The notes: generated by a model not told the origin, from the letters alone. 64,000 nucleotides of DNA from CAVRAZ01 sp963719135 (GCA_963719135.1 CAVRAZ010000006.1:1-64000), one strand, 5' to 3'. Counted from the first letter of the stretch, positions 28,331-37,493 are shown. A program made the numbers and translations.

Positions 28331-29908
28331 ATGACTATCAAGCAGAGAATCCGGACCGTTCGGAAGCCGTGGTTGAAACCTGCCCGCGCAGCCGGGTTGA
28401 TTCTGTACGCTGCAGCGGCGTGCCTGGCGGCACCGGTTGCGGCGGCCGCGAACGGCGACACCGCCGCATTCGAGCAGGTTCAGAAACAGGCGGCCGCGCT
28501 GGCCTCGCGGCCCTACCAGGCGAAGCCGCCGGACCTGCCGCCTTTCCTCGCCAACCTCAACTATGACCAGTACCGCGATGTCCGGTTCCGGCCGGACCAG
28601 AGCCTGTGGCGATCAGAACACCTGCCGTTCGAGGTGCAGTTCTTCTCACGCGGTTTCGGGTTCAAGGACCGGGTCAACGTTCATGTCATCGAGAACGGCC
28701 GCGACAAGCCCGTCAAGTTCAAACCTGCCCTGTTCGATTTCGGCCGCCTGCCGGTGCCGGCCTCCGTTCCGGCCGACCTGGGATTCGCGGGGTTCAGAGT
28801 GCACTATGCCATGAACCGCGACGACTATCGGGACGAAGTGATCGCCTTCCTCGGCGCAAGCTATTTCCGCGCGGTCGGACGCAACGAGGTGTATGGCCTT
28901 TCCGCGCGCGGACTCGCGCTCAACACCGCCGTGGCCGGCGGCGAGGAATTTCCCGTGTTTCGCGAATTCTGGCTGGAGCGGCCGGCGCCCGACGCGAAAC
29001 AGATGGCCCTGTACGCGCTGCTCGACTCGCCCAGCGTCGCCGGCGCCTACCGGTTCGTGGTCAAACCGGGCGCGCCGACCGAAGTCGAGGTGACGGCGCA
29101 TCTCTGGTTCCGCAGCGACGTGGCGAAACTCGGCGTGGCGCCGCTGACCAGCATGTTTTTCCACGGCACGACCACGCCGCATTGCATCGACGATTTCAGA
29201 CCGGAGATACACGACTCGGACGGTCTGCTGATGGCGGCCGGCAACGGCGAGCGCCTGTGGCGGCCGTTGAACAATCCGCAGCAGCTCGCGCTGAGCAATT
29301 TCCACATCGAGCATCCGCACGGGTTCGGTCTGCTGCAACGCGAACGCGCATTCGATCGCTATCAGGATCTGGAGGCCAACTACCAGCGCCGCCCCAGCGC
29401 CTGGATCGAACCGGTCGGCGACTGGGGCGCGGGCGCGGTCGAACTGGTCGAACTTCCGAGCGACCTGGAGACCAACGACAATATCGTCGCCTTCTGGGTG
29501 CCGGCGCAACCGGCGACCGCCGGGTCCACGCGCACCTTCGAATATCGACTGACCTTCGGCGACGACCCCGAGGCGGGTCTGTCTGGCGGCCGCGCCATCG
29601 ACACGCGCGTCGGCGCCGGCGGAAAATGGGGGGCTCTGTCCGACAAGCGGAGATTCGTCATCGATTTTGCGGGCGCACAGCTTGCGCGACTGCCCGAATC
29701 GACCCTACTCACCGCGGACGTGACAGCCTCGACCGGAACGGTCGGCAAACCGGTGGTGCAACGCAACCCGCATACCGGCGGCTATCGCGTCTTCTTCGAC
29801 TTCGCGCCTGGCGTCGAGCCCGTGACCGAGCTGCGTTGCGCACTGCGCGCGGGCGCCGCCTACCTCACCGAGACATGGACCTACCAGTGGCGGAAAGAAC
29901 ACCCGTGA
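28331..29908 (+). CDS. opgG: Periplasmic glucan biosynthesis protein, OpgG/OpgD family
   Basis: 525 aa. The signal peptide (about 1-36, ending in AAPVAAAA) directs export to the periplasm. The mature protein starts FEQVQKQAAALASRPYQ and continues with PFLANLNYDQYRDVRF, the MdoG family hallmark. A long beta-sandwich domain and an Ig-like C-terminal domain (TADVTASTGTVGKPVVQ) follow. These proteins act on osmoregulated periplasmic glucans, placing or shaping branches; E. coli opgG is followed by opgH. Here no opgH follows: moeB is next. OpgD is an alternative assignment, but there is no clear twin-arginine motif, which favours OpgG. Confidence 0.85.
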   Translation: MTIKQRIRTVRKPWLKPARAAGLILYAAAACLAAPVAAAANGDTAAFEQVQKQAAALASRPYQAKPPDLPPFLANLNYDQYRDVRFRPDQSLWRSEHLPFEVQFFSRGFGFKDRVNVHVIENGRDKPVKFKPALFDFGRLPVPASVPADLGFAGFRVHYAMNRDDYRDEVIAFLGASYFRAVGRNEVYGLSARGLALNTAVAGGEEFPVFREFWLERPAPDAKQMALYALLDSPSVAGAYRFVVKPGAPTEVEVTAHLWFRSDVAKLGVAPLTSMFFHGTTTPHCIDDFRPEIHDSDGLLMAAGNGERLWRPLNNPQQLALSNFHIEHPHGFGLLQRERAFDRYQDLEANYQRRPSAWIEPVGDWGAGAVELVELPSDLETNDNIVAFWVPAQPATAGSTRTFEYRLTFGDDPEAGLSGGRAIDTRVGAGGKWGALSDKRRFVIDFAGAQLARLPESTLLTADVTASTGTVGKPVVQRNPHTGGYRVFFDFAPGVEPVTELRCALRAGAAYLTETWTYQWRKEHP

Positions 29909-30051
29909 AACCGCCCGCCACACGCCTCGCCTGAGAGCAACGCCACAGCCGCCCGCAGCGCAGCCAGCGGCAGATCGCGAACAGCGGGGCGACCGCGAAA
30001 CCTGCGTCCGGCAAGATACAGCGCGCGTGGCGCCAGCGAGAGAGTGCGACC

Positions 30052-30804
30052 ATGAACGACGAACAACTGCTTCGCTACAGCCGCCAGATCATGCTCCCCC
30101 AAGTCGACTTCAAGGGCCAGGAGCGTCTGGGAAGGTCCTGCGCCATGATCGTGGGCGCGGGCGGGCTGGGCTCGCCGGCGGCCATGTACCTCGCGGCCGC
30201 CGGCGTGGGTCACCTGATCATCGCCGACGGCGACCGGGTGGACCTTACCAATCTGCAGCGCCAGCTCCTGCACGGAACCGCCGACATCGGCCGCGCCAAA
30301 GTCGACTCGGCACGCGAGACGCTGGCGCGCATCAATGCGCTGGTCGCTGTCACCTGCATTCCCGAACGCCTGGACGAACCGCGCTTGCGCGCAGGCATGC
30401 GCGAGGCCGATATCGTACTCGACGCCAGCGATAATTTCCCGACGCGCTTCGCCGTCAACCGCGCGTGCGTGGCCGAGAAAAAACCGCTGGTGTCGGGCGC
30501 CGCCATCCGCTTCGAGGGTCAGGTCACCCTGTTCGACGCGCGTCGAACCGACAGCCCCTGTTATCGCTGTCTATACCAGGATGAGGCCGGTGAAGAGGAG
30601 CGCTGCGCGGATACCGGCATACTCGCGCCGATCGCCGGCGTGATCGGCTGTCTGCAGGCAGCGGAAGCCATCAAGGTGCTGCTCGACATCGGCGAAGATC
30701 TGTGCGGCCGATTGCTGTTGTTCGACGGGCTGCATCAGGACTGGCGGAGTCTGCGACTGAAGAAGGATCCGGCCTGCCCGGTGTGCGGCGTGAAGACCGA
30801 TTGA
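30052..30804 (+). CDS. moeB: MoeB/ThiF-family adenylyltransferase
   Basis: 250 aa. The opening LLRYSRQIMLPQVDFKGQERL is typical of MoeB. The nucleotide-binding loop is GAGGLGSPAAMYLAAAG, followed by DGDRVDLTNLQRQ. The catalytic Asp lies in DASDNFPTRF. Zinc ligands are the CYRC pair near residue 170 and the CPVCG pair at the C-terminus. It adenylates the C-terminal Gly-Gly of a sulfur carrier protein, MoaD in molybdopterin synthesis or ThiS in thiamine synthesis. No moaD or thiS lies nearby, so the partner is undecided. GAGAG precedes ATG 30052. Confidence 0.9.
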   Translation: MNDEQLLRYSRQIMLPQVDFKGQERLGRSCAMIVGAGGLGSPAAMYLAAAGVGHLIIADGDRVDLTNLQRQLLHGTADIGRAKVDSARETLARINALVAVTCIPERLDEPRLRAGMREADIVLDASDNFPTRFAVNRACVAEKKPLVSGAAIRFEGQVTLFDARRTDSPCYRCLYQDEAGEEERCADTGILAPIAGVIGCLQAAEAIKVLLDIGEDLCGRLLLFDGLHQDWRSLRLKKDPACPVCGVKTD

Positions 30805-30870
30805 CGCACATCCGTTCTGCGCAAACGAACCGTCAGGCGCCGCTGGAAAACCCGATGTGAGGAGCGATCG

Positions 30871-31248
30871 TCAAACCGTGCGCGGATGATGCGGCCGCGG
30901 CTTCGCGTCGGTCGGGGGGACCGGCTGCCGGACCGCACGCCGTTGTTCGCCGCTGCGGCGGTGTTCGAAGCGGATGCCGGCGGCCGCACGCCGGCGGTCC
31001 GGTTTTCCGGCGCGTCGCTCGAAGACGAGAAACATCAGCATGACGCCGAACAGTAGACTGATTATGCCGCCGACGCCGGCGGCCACCGCCAATGCCTGAG
31101 GGTCATTGCCGGTCGGGTCGAGCCCTGCAAAAAACCCCGCGCCGGTGCCCGCGCCGTAGGTACCGATACCGAGTATGCCGATCAGCATGAAGATGACCAT
31201 GAACAGGATCCGGTAGGGCGTCATTGCATCCGGACGCAATCGAACCAT
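30871..31248 (-). CDS. Small two-helix inner-membrane protein, unrecognised
   Basis: 125 aa. It has two strong hydrophobic segments, ILFMVIFMLIGILGIGTYGAG and AAGVGGIISLLFGVMLMFLVF, and a basic, Arg/Pro/His-rich cytoplasmic tail of about 50 residues. I do not recognise a family. The actual start could be the ATG at 31224 (MTPYRILF), which would lack eight residues. The gene is convergent with moeB; upstream lies the repeat-rich region before pckA. Confidence 0.55.
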   Translation of the reverse strand: MVRLRPDAMTPYRILFMVIFMLIGILGIGTYGAGTGAGFFAGLDPTGNDPQALAVAAGVGGIISLLFGVMLMFLVFERRAGKPDRRRAAAGIRFEHRRSGEQRRAVRQPVPPTDAKPRPHHPRTV

Positions 31249-31870
31249 CGTGTCGCTTCCCCTGGTGGTTTCCGCGCTGCCCCGGCCCTCGTTGCCGGGG
31301 TAGAGGGCGCGCGTGCGCGCAAGGGTATGGTTCTGGTTATATGGAATTCGATCGATGCGGGTGGCATCCCCTGCCGCGGTGAACTTAACGGCGTGAAATT
31401 AAACGGCTTTAGACGGCGAATCCGGACGACGACCCGCCGCCGGCACGGTTGGGCGCCAATTCCGCGCCGCCAATTCCGGACACCCATCGATTGGACCTTG
31501 ATTGGACCTTCAATCCGGCACTGCCGATTCCGGACACCCACCAATCGGGCCGGGTGAAACCGGTTCCGGACACCCAAAGGTTGCACGCGCCATCGGGTCG
31601 TTCGGTCGGACCGACCCGAGCCTGGCTTTGCGCCCTACCTGCACTGCGACAACGCAGCCGGATCGAGCGCGGTTGCATCCTGGTGCAAATCGCCGAGCAC
31701 GCCATAACAATAATGCAGTACATACAAATAGTTATGCGCCTGCGTCTGTTGGCGCGGAAGTTGCTTTCCAATAATATAGCGGGAATCCACCCACCTGGAT
31801 GCGTCGGGACCCACGCGTCGCCCCCGATCACAGTCGCCCGGGTATTCCATTTCACGGGAGTAAACAGCGC
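31249..31870. other. 622-bp gene-poor region upstream of pckA
   Basis: No convincing gene is seen. The region contains three direct repeats TTCCGGACACCCA (31474-31486, 31528-31540, 31564-31576), and a stretch from about 31680 to 31780 that is unusually AT-rich (ATAACAATAATGCAGTACATACAAA region) and probably holds the pckA promoter. A GGGAG ribosome binding site for pckA lies at about 31856. Confidence 0.5.
31474..31576 (-). repeat. Three copies of TGGGTGTCCGGAA (minus-strand reading)
   Basis: TTCCGGACACCCA occurs at 31474-31486, 31528-31540 and 31564-31576, spaced 54 and 36 bp, both multiples of three. On the minus strand every copy therefore keeps one frame and would read WVSGIG/WVSGTG. The flanks differ (ATTGG, ATCGG, ACCGG), so the copies are not a recent simple duplication. 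It looks like a short intergenic repeat family rather than a gene. Confidence 0.75.
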
Positions 31871-33496
31871 ATGCATGCCGTCACCGAGCAATCGAACCTT
31901 GAACCCAAGCCGACGCCGGGCAACGGGCTGTTGGTCGAAAGTCTGCGCCGCGCCCGGCTGCACATGGATCTGCCGGTACCCAAGCTCGTGGAGATGGCGC
32001 TTCAACGCGGCGAGGGCGTACTGGCCGACAATGGCGCGCTGTGCGTTCGAACCGGAGCGCGCACCGGCCGTTCGCCGAAGGACCGGTACATCGTCGACAC
32101 GCCACTGGTCGACGCCGAAGTGGACTGGGGCAAGGTCAACCGGCCGTTCGATCCAGCCGCCTTCGAAGACCTCTGGGCCCGCGCCTGTCACTGGCTGAAG
32201 GACCGCGAACTGTTCACGGCACAGCTTCAGGCCGGCAGTCACGCGCGTCACGCGCTGCGCCTGTTCGTCATCACGGAGTACGCCTGGCACAGCCTGTTCG
32301 CGCACCAGTTGTTCGTCCGCCCGGACCCCGCCACGCCTGAAGCGGCGGGCCCCCAGTGGACCGTCCTGAACCTGCCCTCCTTTGCCACCGATCCGGCGCG
32401 CGACAGCACAACCAGCAACGCCGCGGTGATCATCGACTTCGCCGGACGGCGCATCCTTCTGGCCGGCATGCGCTATGCCGGTGAAATGAAAAAGGCCGTG
32501 TTCTCCGTGCTCAACTATCTCGCGCCGGAATACGGCGTACTGCCCATGCACTGCGCGGCCAACGTCGGCGAAGGCGGCGACGTGGGGTTGTTCTTCGGTT
32601 TGTCCGGAACCGGCAAGACCACGCTGTCGGCGGATCCCGCCCGCTTCCTTATCGGTGACGACGAGCACGGCTGGGACGACGACGGCATATTCAATTTCGA
32701 GGGCGGCTGCTACGCCAAGTGCATCAATCTGAATCCGGAACGCGAGCCTGTCATCTGGAACGCGATCCGCTTCGGCGCCGTCATGGAAAACGTGGTGCTG
32801 GCAGGCGCCACACACGCGCCTGTCTTCGACGACGCGGGCATCACCGAAAACACCCGCGTCGCCTACCCGCGCGAGTTCGTGGGCATGCGCATGCCGGGCA
32901 ACCAGGGCGTGCACCCGAACGCCGTGATCTTTCTCACCTGCGATCTGTATGGCGTATTGCCACCGGTGGCGCTGCTGTCGCGCGAACAGGCGGCCTATCA
33001 TTTCCTCAGCGGATACACCGCCCTGGTCGGCAGCACCGAAGTCGGACAGATGCAGGGCATCACGCCGACCTTCAGCGCCTGCTTCGGGGCGCCTTTCTTC
33101 CCGCGCCGTGCCAGCGTGTACGCCGAGCTGCTCATGGACAAGATCGCGCGTCACGCCGCGCCCGTGTATCTCGTCAACACCGGGTGGACCGGCGGCCCCC
33201 ATGGCCGCGGGCGGCGCTTCAGCATCGCCACGACACGCGCCCTCGTACACGCCGTGCTGCGCGGAGACCTGAGAGAGGCGGAAACGAAGGTGCTGGGCGG
33301 ATTCAATCTGCGCATACCGCTGCGGGTTCACGGCGTCATCGATGACCGCATTCTTGACCCGCGCGAGACTTGGCCGGACAAGGCGGCTTACGACCGCAAC
33401 GCACGGGAACTGATCGGGCTGTTCCGGGAAAACTTCAAACGCTTTGACGTTGCGGCGGAAATTGCGGCCGCCGGCCCCAGCCTCACCTTGAACTGA
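31871..33496 (+). CDS. pckA: Phosphoenolpyruvate carboxykinase (ATP)
   Basis: 541 aa from ATG 31871. Substrate site RTGARTGRSPKDR is near the N-terminus. The kinase-1a P-loop is FGLSGTGKTTLSADP, the metal-binding motif is GDDEHGWDDDG, and NFEGGCYAKCINL completes the ATP-dependent family signature. It decarboxylates and phosphorylates oxaloacetate to PEP at the start of gluconeogenesis, or runs in reverse for CO2 fixation at high bicarbonate. A carbonic anhydrase lies at 38878, but not in the same operon. It stands alone with its own upstream region. Confidence 0.97.
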   Translation: MHAVTEQSNLEPKPTPGNGLLVESLRRARLHMDLPVPKLVEMALQRGEGVLADNGALCVRTGARTGRSPKDRYIVDTPLVDAEVDWGKVNRPFDPAAFEDLWARACHWLKDRELFTAQLQAGSHARHALRLFVITEYAWHSLFAHQLFVRPDPATPEAAGPQWTVLNLPSFATDPARDSTTSNAAVIIDFAGRRILLAGMRYAGEMKKAVFSVLNYLAPEYGVLPMHCAANVGEGGDVGLFFGLSGTGKTTLSADPARFLIGDDEHGWDDDGIFNFEGGCYAKCINLNPEREPVIWNAIRFGAVMENVVLAGATHAPVFDDAGITENTRVAYPREFVGMRMPGNQGVHPNAVIFLTCDLYGVLPPVALLSREQAAYHFLSGYTALVGSTEVGQMQGITPTFSACFGAPFFPRRASVYAELLMDKIARHAAPVYLVNTGWTGGPHGRGRRFSIATTRALVHAVLRGDLREAETKVLGGFNLRIPLRVHGVIDDRILDPRETWPDKAAYDRNARELIGLFRENFKRFDVAAEIAAAGPSLTLN

Positions 33497-33703
33497 GGAC
33501 GGCTTCCGCCGCGCCGGGCTCGTTGTGCGGGTCTTCCGGACCCCGAGCCGATGCTTGGGCTGAATGACATCCGGCGCACAGCGCGCCTCTATTACTGAAC
33601 ACCGTTCTTCCGTCGGATCTCTTCGACGGCCTTTGCCCGTGGGTCTGAATGACGCTTTGAAGTCACGAGACCACAGGCGCCTGCTCCGGGTTCCGCGACC
33701 GGG

Positions 33704-33734
33704 TTGGAGTAAGCGCGGCCGAACGTCCTATAAT
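33704..33734 (+). promoter_or_regulatory. Candidate sigma-70 promoter, possibly leaderless
   Basis: A perfect -10 TATAAT (33729-33734) has a partial -35 TTGGAG (33704-33709) at 19-bp spacing. The expected start site is about the A of ATG 33741, which would make the transcript leaderless. Confidence 0.4.
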
Positions 33735-33740
33735 TAGCGG

Positions 33741-34052
33741 ATGCCGAAAGCCCGTCAGAATAACGCGGCCAGCGCCACGAGATTGTTCCGCATCGGATTC
33801 TTAGCGGCCTTGGCGCGGCTTGCGCCGACCGGCGGTGCGTGCGCCGCCGCGCTGGACGATCAGTCCGGTCTGGCATTGCTCCCGTCACCGGTACGCATCG
33901 TCAGCGACGTCGAGGAACAGAGCGACATCAAACGCGCCGCGAAACAGCTTGCCGCGCTGGTCGCCGTGGCTGAGTTCATCGATTCCAGAAACGAGAACCC
34001 GGCCGAAGCCGGCGCACTGCCGCCGGCGGCCGTTCAGATGCGGGGGAAATAG
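33741..34052 (+). CDS. Possible small exported protein, unrecognised
   Basis: 103 aa. The N-terminus is basic, followed by a hydrophobic stretch (LFRIGFLAALARLAPTGGACAAA) that could be a signal peptide with cleavage near ACAAA. The rest is Ala/Glu-rich with a helical segment (IKRAAKQLAALVAVAEFIDS). I know no homologue. A TATAAT box ends 6 bp before its ATG and no ribosome binding site is visible. It may be a real leaderless gene or chance; the same DNA has an overlapping minus-strand frame of similar size. Confidence 0.35.
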   Translation: MPKARQNNAASATRLFRIGFLAALARLAPTGGACAAALDDQSGLALLPSPVRIVSDVEEQSDIKRAAKQLAALVAVAEFIDSRNENPAEAGALPPAAVQMRGK

Positions 34053-34437
34053 CTCCAGGCGCACGACGCCCATCGACGAGAGCGGGCGGAAAACTGGACC
34101 GCGCCACTCGCTGCGCTCTCCCCGCCGCCACAGTAACAGCAGAATTACGCGGCCGGGCGCCTGGGAGGCGCTGCAGAGCCGTTCCCGTGCTGCTCCGGGT
34201 GAAATTCCGCGCGGCCGGGCCGCGGCTGCCCCCGGTGCGGGCGCGAGAGCGGACGCGAACCGAGCCGGGCTTCGGCCCCGCATTAGACGCGTAATACGAC
34301 AAACATAACCTGACGGTTGCATAAGAAAACCCACCGGGATTCGAGCGAACCCTGCTGTTGACGGGTTGGAGGGCGGGTAACGGCGCCGTGGGTGGATTGC
34401 ACACCGGGTGAATTTCAATGCGTGTGCCTAGGTCGGC
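34053..34437. other. Gene-poor stretch before the ABC importer
   Basis: No gene, RNA or known element is evident. The interval includes a GC-rich segment (about 34180-34275) and a more AT-rich segment (about 34285-34335, CGTAATACGACAAACATAAC region) that could hold a promoter for the transporter operon. Confidence 0.4.
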
Positions 34438-34494
34438 GCTGAGCGCAGCGAAGCCCAACGATCATTGGGTCCGGCGTTGGGCTTCGTGCCTCAG
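34438..34494. repeat. Imperfect palindrome of the GCTGAGCGCAGCGAAGCCCAACG type
   Basis: GCTGAGCGCAGCGAAGCCCAACG (34438-34460) faces CGTTGGGCTTCGTGCCTCAGC (34475-34494), giving a long imperfect stem with a 14-nt loop. Repeats with this 'gcccaacg' core are frequent, short, non-coding palindromic elements in proteobacteria. It lies just upstream of the substrate-binding protein start and would fold in the 5' leader. Confidence 0.6.
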
Positions 34495-34528
34495 CCCAAG
34501 CCACATTGCTGCAATGATTGGGATCAGT

Positions 34529-35782
34529 ATGAAGACGAACCACCGGCTCGCCGCGGAAATCATCCTTGTCGCCCTGTTGGGGTTTCTGACCGGCTGCGGC
34601 AGGAACGTCGGGGAAACGCCGCGGCTGCACTGGTACGTGTTCGACGAGCCGTCCGGCGCCTTCGAACAGGCCGCGCGGTTCTGCACCCGGGCGTCGCAGG
34701 GACGCTACCTCATCAAGCTGGCTTCGCTGCCGACCAACGCCGATCTGCAGCGGGAACAGCTCGTGCGACGTCTGGCGGCCGGCGATGCGGATGTCGACAT
34801 CATCGGCATGGACGTCATCTGGACTGCGGAATTCGCCCAGGCCGGCTGGATACTTCCCTGGAACCAAGCCGCCGCACGCCGGATACGCGCGGTCCGGCTG
34901 CGAAGCGCGATCGACAGCGCCACGTGGGAGCATCGGCTGTGGGCGGCACCCTTCACGACCAACGCCCAGCTTCTGTGGTACCGCACCGACCGTGTCGCCA
35001 CGCCGCCGGCGAACTGGAACGACCTGATCAGCGCCGCTGAGCGGCTGGGCGAGAACGGCCTCATCGAAGCACAGGGGGCGCGTTTCGAAGGCCTGACGGT
35101 GTTCTTCGTGTCGCTGCTGGCGTCGGCGGGCGGCTCGGTGCTGATGCCCGACAACGCTGACCGGGTTGCGCTTGCCGAGGAGCCCACGCGCCGTGCACTT
35201 GCCATCATGCGACGCCTGGCCCGCTCGAATGCGGCCGACCCGGCGCTCGCCACCGCGCGCGAGGATCAGGCGCGGCTCGCGTTCGAATCCGGGAAAGCCA
35301 GCTTCATGGTCAACTACACCTACGTGTGGCCCAGTGCCCACGCCAATGCACCCGGCGTCGCCGAGCACATGGGGTGGGCGCGCTGGCCCGCGGTGATCGA
35401 GAGTCAGGACAGCCACGTCACCGTCGGCGGCATCAACCTCGGCGTCGGCGCCCACAGTCCTCATCCCGACCTCGCCTTCGACGCCGCCGCCTGCCTTGCC
35501 GCGGAACCGAACCAGCGCCTGGCTGCGACGCGCGGCGGCCTGCCGCCGACCATCGCCGCGCTCTATGACGATCACGACGTGCGCGCGATGCTGCCGTTCG
35601 CCGACCTGCTGCGCGAAACGCTGAACGCTGCCGTGCAGCGCCCGCAGACACCCCGCTACGCCGATGTGTCGCTCGCCATCAGCCGCACCCTGCACCCGAT
35701 GCGGGATATCAATCCCGGAGTCGCCGCAAAACGCCTGCGCGAACGGGTCAAGGACGCCGTGCGCGGGGAAGGTCTGGAGTGA
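34529..35782 (+). CDS. Sugar ABC transporter substrate-binding lipoprotein
   Basis: 417 aa. ATG 34529 places the lipobox (GFLTGCG) at about residue 20; ATG 34514 would add five residues. The fold is family 1 extracellular solute-binding (DVDIIGMDVIWTAEFAQAGWILPW, then WAAPFTTNAQLLWYRTD), as in trehalose/maltose binders such as ThuE. It captures a sugar in the periplasm and delivers it to the two permeases that follow. The stop overlaps the next start as GTGA. The substrate cannot be told from sequence. Confidence 0.9.
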   Translation: MKTNHRLAAEIILVALLGFLTGCGRNVGETPRLHWYVFDEPSGAFEQAARFCTRASQGRYLIKLASLPTNADLQREQLVRRLAAGDADVDIIGMDVIWTAEFAQAGWILPWNQAAARRIRAVRLRSAIDSATWEHRLWAAPFTTNAQLLWYRTDRVATPPANWNDLISAAERLGENGLIEAQGARFEGLTVFFVSLLASAGGSVLMPDNADRVALAEEPTRRALAIMRRLARSNAADPALATAREDQARLAFESGKASFMVNYTYVWPSAHANAPGVAEHMGWARWPAVIESQDSHVTVGGINLGVGAHSPHPDLAFDAAACLAAEPNQRLAATRGGLPPTIAALYDDHDVRAMLPFADLLRETLNAAVQRPQTPRYADVSLAISRTLHPMRDINPGVAAKRLRERVKDAVRGEGLE

Positions 35783-36654
35783 AGCGGCCGGCGAACGCCG
35801 AACACCGGCTGGCGTGGCTGCTCTGCGCGCCGGCGGTCATCGCCATGCTGCTGGTAACGGCCTGGCCGATGGGCTACGCCCTGTGGCTGTCACTGTTCCG
35901 GTACGACCTGCGCTTTCCAGGCCAGCGCCGGTTCATCGGACTCGACAACTATGCCACCGTACTCGGGTCCGCAGCCTGGTGGAAAGCGCTGTTCAACACG
36001 CTGCTCATCACCGCCGGCTCCGTGTCGGCCGAACTGATCCTCGGCTTCGTCTTCGCGCTGGCGATGCACCACACGCTCGTCGGCCGGCGCCTGGTGCGCA
36101 CGTCCCTGCTGGTGCCTTACGGCATCATCACCGTGGTCGCGGCATTGAGCTGGCGCTTCGCGTTCGATCCGACCACCGGGTTCGTGAACGGATTGCTTGC
36201 GCTCGATCACGCCTGGCTCGCGCAGCACTGGTCGGCGTTTTTCGTCATCATCCAGACCGAGATCTGGAAGACCACGCCGTTCATGGCCCTGCTGCTGCTG
36301 GCCGGCCTCACCCTGGTTCCGCGTGATCTGCTGCGGGCGGCGCGCGTGGACGGCGCCGGCGCGGTGCGGCGCTTCCTGCGGGTGACTCTGCCGCTGATGC
36401 GGCCGGTGGTCCTGGTCGCGCTGTTGTTCCGCACACTCGATGCCTTTCGCATTTTCGACACCGTGTTCGTGCTGACGCGCGGCGCGCAGAATACCGCGAC
36501 CCTTGCGCTGGTCGGCTACGACACGCTGATCACGCGCCTGAACCTCGGCCTCGGCTCGGCGGTCTCGGTATTGATCTTTCTGTGCGTGATCCTGATCGCG
36601 GTGGTTTACATCAAGGTCTTCGGGATCGATCTGTCGCACGGGGAACGCGGGTGA
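35779..36654 (+). CDS. Sugar ABC transporter permease (MalF/ThuF type)
   Basis: 291 aa from GTG 35779. It has six predicted membrane helices; the first is WLLCAPAVIAMLLVTAWPMGYAL. The EAA loop that contacts the ATPase is LLRAARVDGAGAVRRFLRVTLPLMRP. Its length and order as first permease after the binding protein match ThuF/UgpA-like proteins. It overlaps both neighbours by GTGA, indicating one translationally coupled operon. Confidence 0.93.
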   Translation: MKRPANAEHRLAWLLCAPAVIAMLLVTAWPMGYALWLSLFRYDLRFPGQRRFIGLDNYATVLGSAAWWKALFNTLLITAGSVSAELILGFVFALAMHHTLVGRRLVRTSLLVPYGIITVVAALSWRFAFDPTTGFVNGLLALDHAWLAQHWSAFFVIIQTEIWKTTPFMALLLLAGLTLVPRDLLRAARVDGAGAVRRFLRVTLPLMRPVVLVALLFRTLDAFRIFDTVFVLTRGAQNTATLALVGYDTLITRLNLGLGSAVSVLIFLCVILIAVVYIKVFGIDLSHGERG

Positions 36655-37493
36655 GAACCGCCGCCTCTGCCGGCCTGCTGGATCGTCTCTTCTGGGGCGC
36701 GGCCGGCGCGGTCATCGTTGGTTACGCACTGGTTCCGGTGATCTGGCTGTTGTCGCTGTCGCTCAAGCCCGGCGCCGATCTCGCCGATCGCCGTTTCCTG
36801 CCGCACACAGTCAGCCTTGAACACTACCGCACCCTGTTCGGCGACGGCGAATTCGCGGCCGCCCTGCGCAATTCCGCCGGCATTGCCGGCATCGCCACGC
36901 TGGCCGCCGTGCTGCTGGCCATGTTCGCCGCGTACGCCGTGGTGCGTCTAACGTTTCCCGGCCGACGACTGGTGCTGGCCGCCGCACTGTCCATCGCCAT
37001 GTTTCCGCCTGTTTCTATCATCGGACCGCTGTTCGATCTGTGGCGTACGCTCGGGCTGTACGACACCTGGGCCGGATTGATCCTGCCGTACATGACGTTC
37101 ACCCTGCCGCTCGCGATCTGGACCCTGTCGGCGTTCTTCCGGGAAATTCCCTGGGACCTGGACAAGGCGGCGCGGGTCGACGGCGCCACGCCCTCGCAGG
37201 CATTCGTACAGGTCATCGCACCGCTGGCGGCACCCGGCGTGTTCACGACCGCCATCCTGGTGTTTCTGTTCGCCTGGAACGACTTCCTGTTCGCGATCTC
37301 GCTGACGTCCACCGACAACGCGCGCACCGCGCCGGCCGCCATCGCTTTTTTCACCGGCAGCTCGCGCTTCGAGGAACCCACCGGCTCAATCGCGGCGGCG
37401 GCGATCATCCTGACGCTTCCGGTCATCCTCGTGGTGCTGCTGTTCCAGCGGCGCATCGTGGCCGGCCTCACCGCGGGCGCCGTCAAGGGCTGA
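36651..37493 (+). CDS. Sugar ABC transporter permease (MalG/ThuG type)
   Basis: 280 aa. GTG 36651 overlaps the preceding stop as GTGA. Residues about 8-30 form the first helix (WGAAGAVIVGYALVPVIWLLSL), followed by SLKPGADL typical of MalG-like permeases. The EAA loop is LDKAARVDGATPSQAFVQVIAPLAAPG. It pairs with the upstream permease to form the membrane channel. Intact and of normal length. Confidence 0.93.
   Translation: MRTAASAGLLDRLFWGAAGAVIVGYALVPVIWLLSLSLKPGADLADRRFLPHTVSLEHYRTLFGDGEFAAALRNSAGIAGIATLAAVLLAMFAAYAVVRLTFPGRRLVLAAALSIAMFPPVSIIGPLFDLWRTLGLYDTWAGLILPYMTFTLPLAIWTLSAFFREIPWDLDKAARVDGATPSQAFVQVIAPLAAPGVFTTAILVFLFAWNDFLFAISLTSTDNARTAPAAIAFFTGSSRFEEPTGSIAAAAIILTLPVILVVLLFQRRIVAGLTAGAVKG

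Noticed and set aside
31409..33331. 640-codon minus-strand open frame
   Set aside because: Antisense to pckA; it extends by chance into the TGGGTGTCCGGAA repeats.
33592..33888. 98-codon minus-strand frame
   Set aside because: Arg/Ala/Pro-rich, no ribosome binding site and no recognisable motif; it overlaps the slightly better + strand candidate at 33741.
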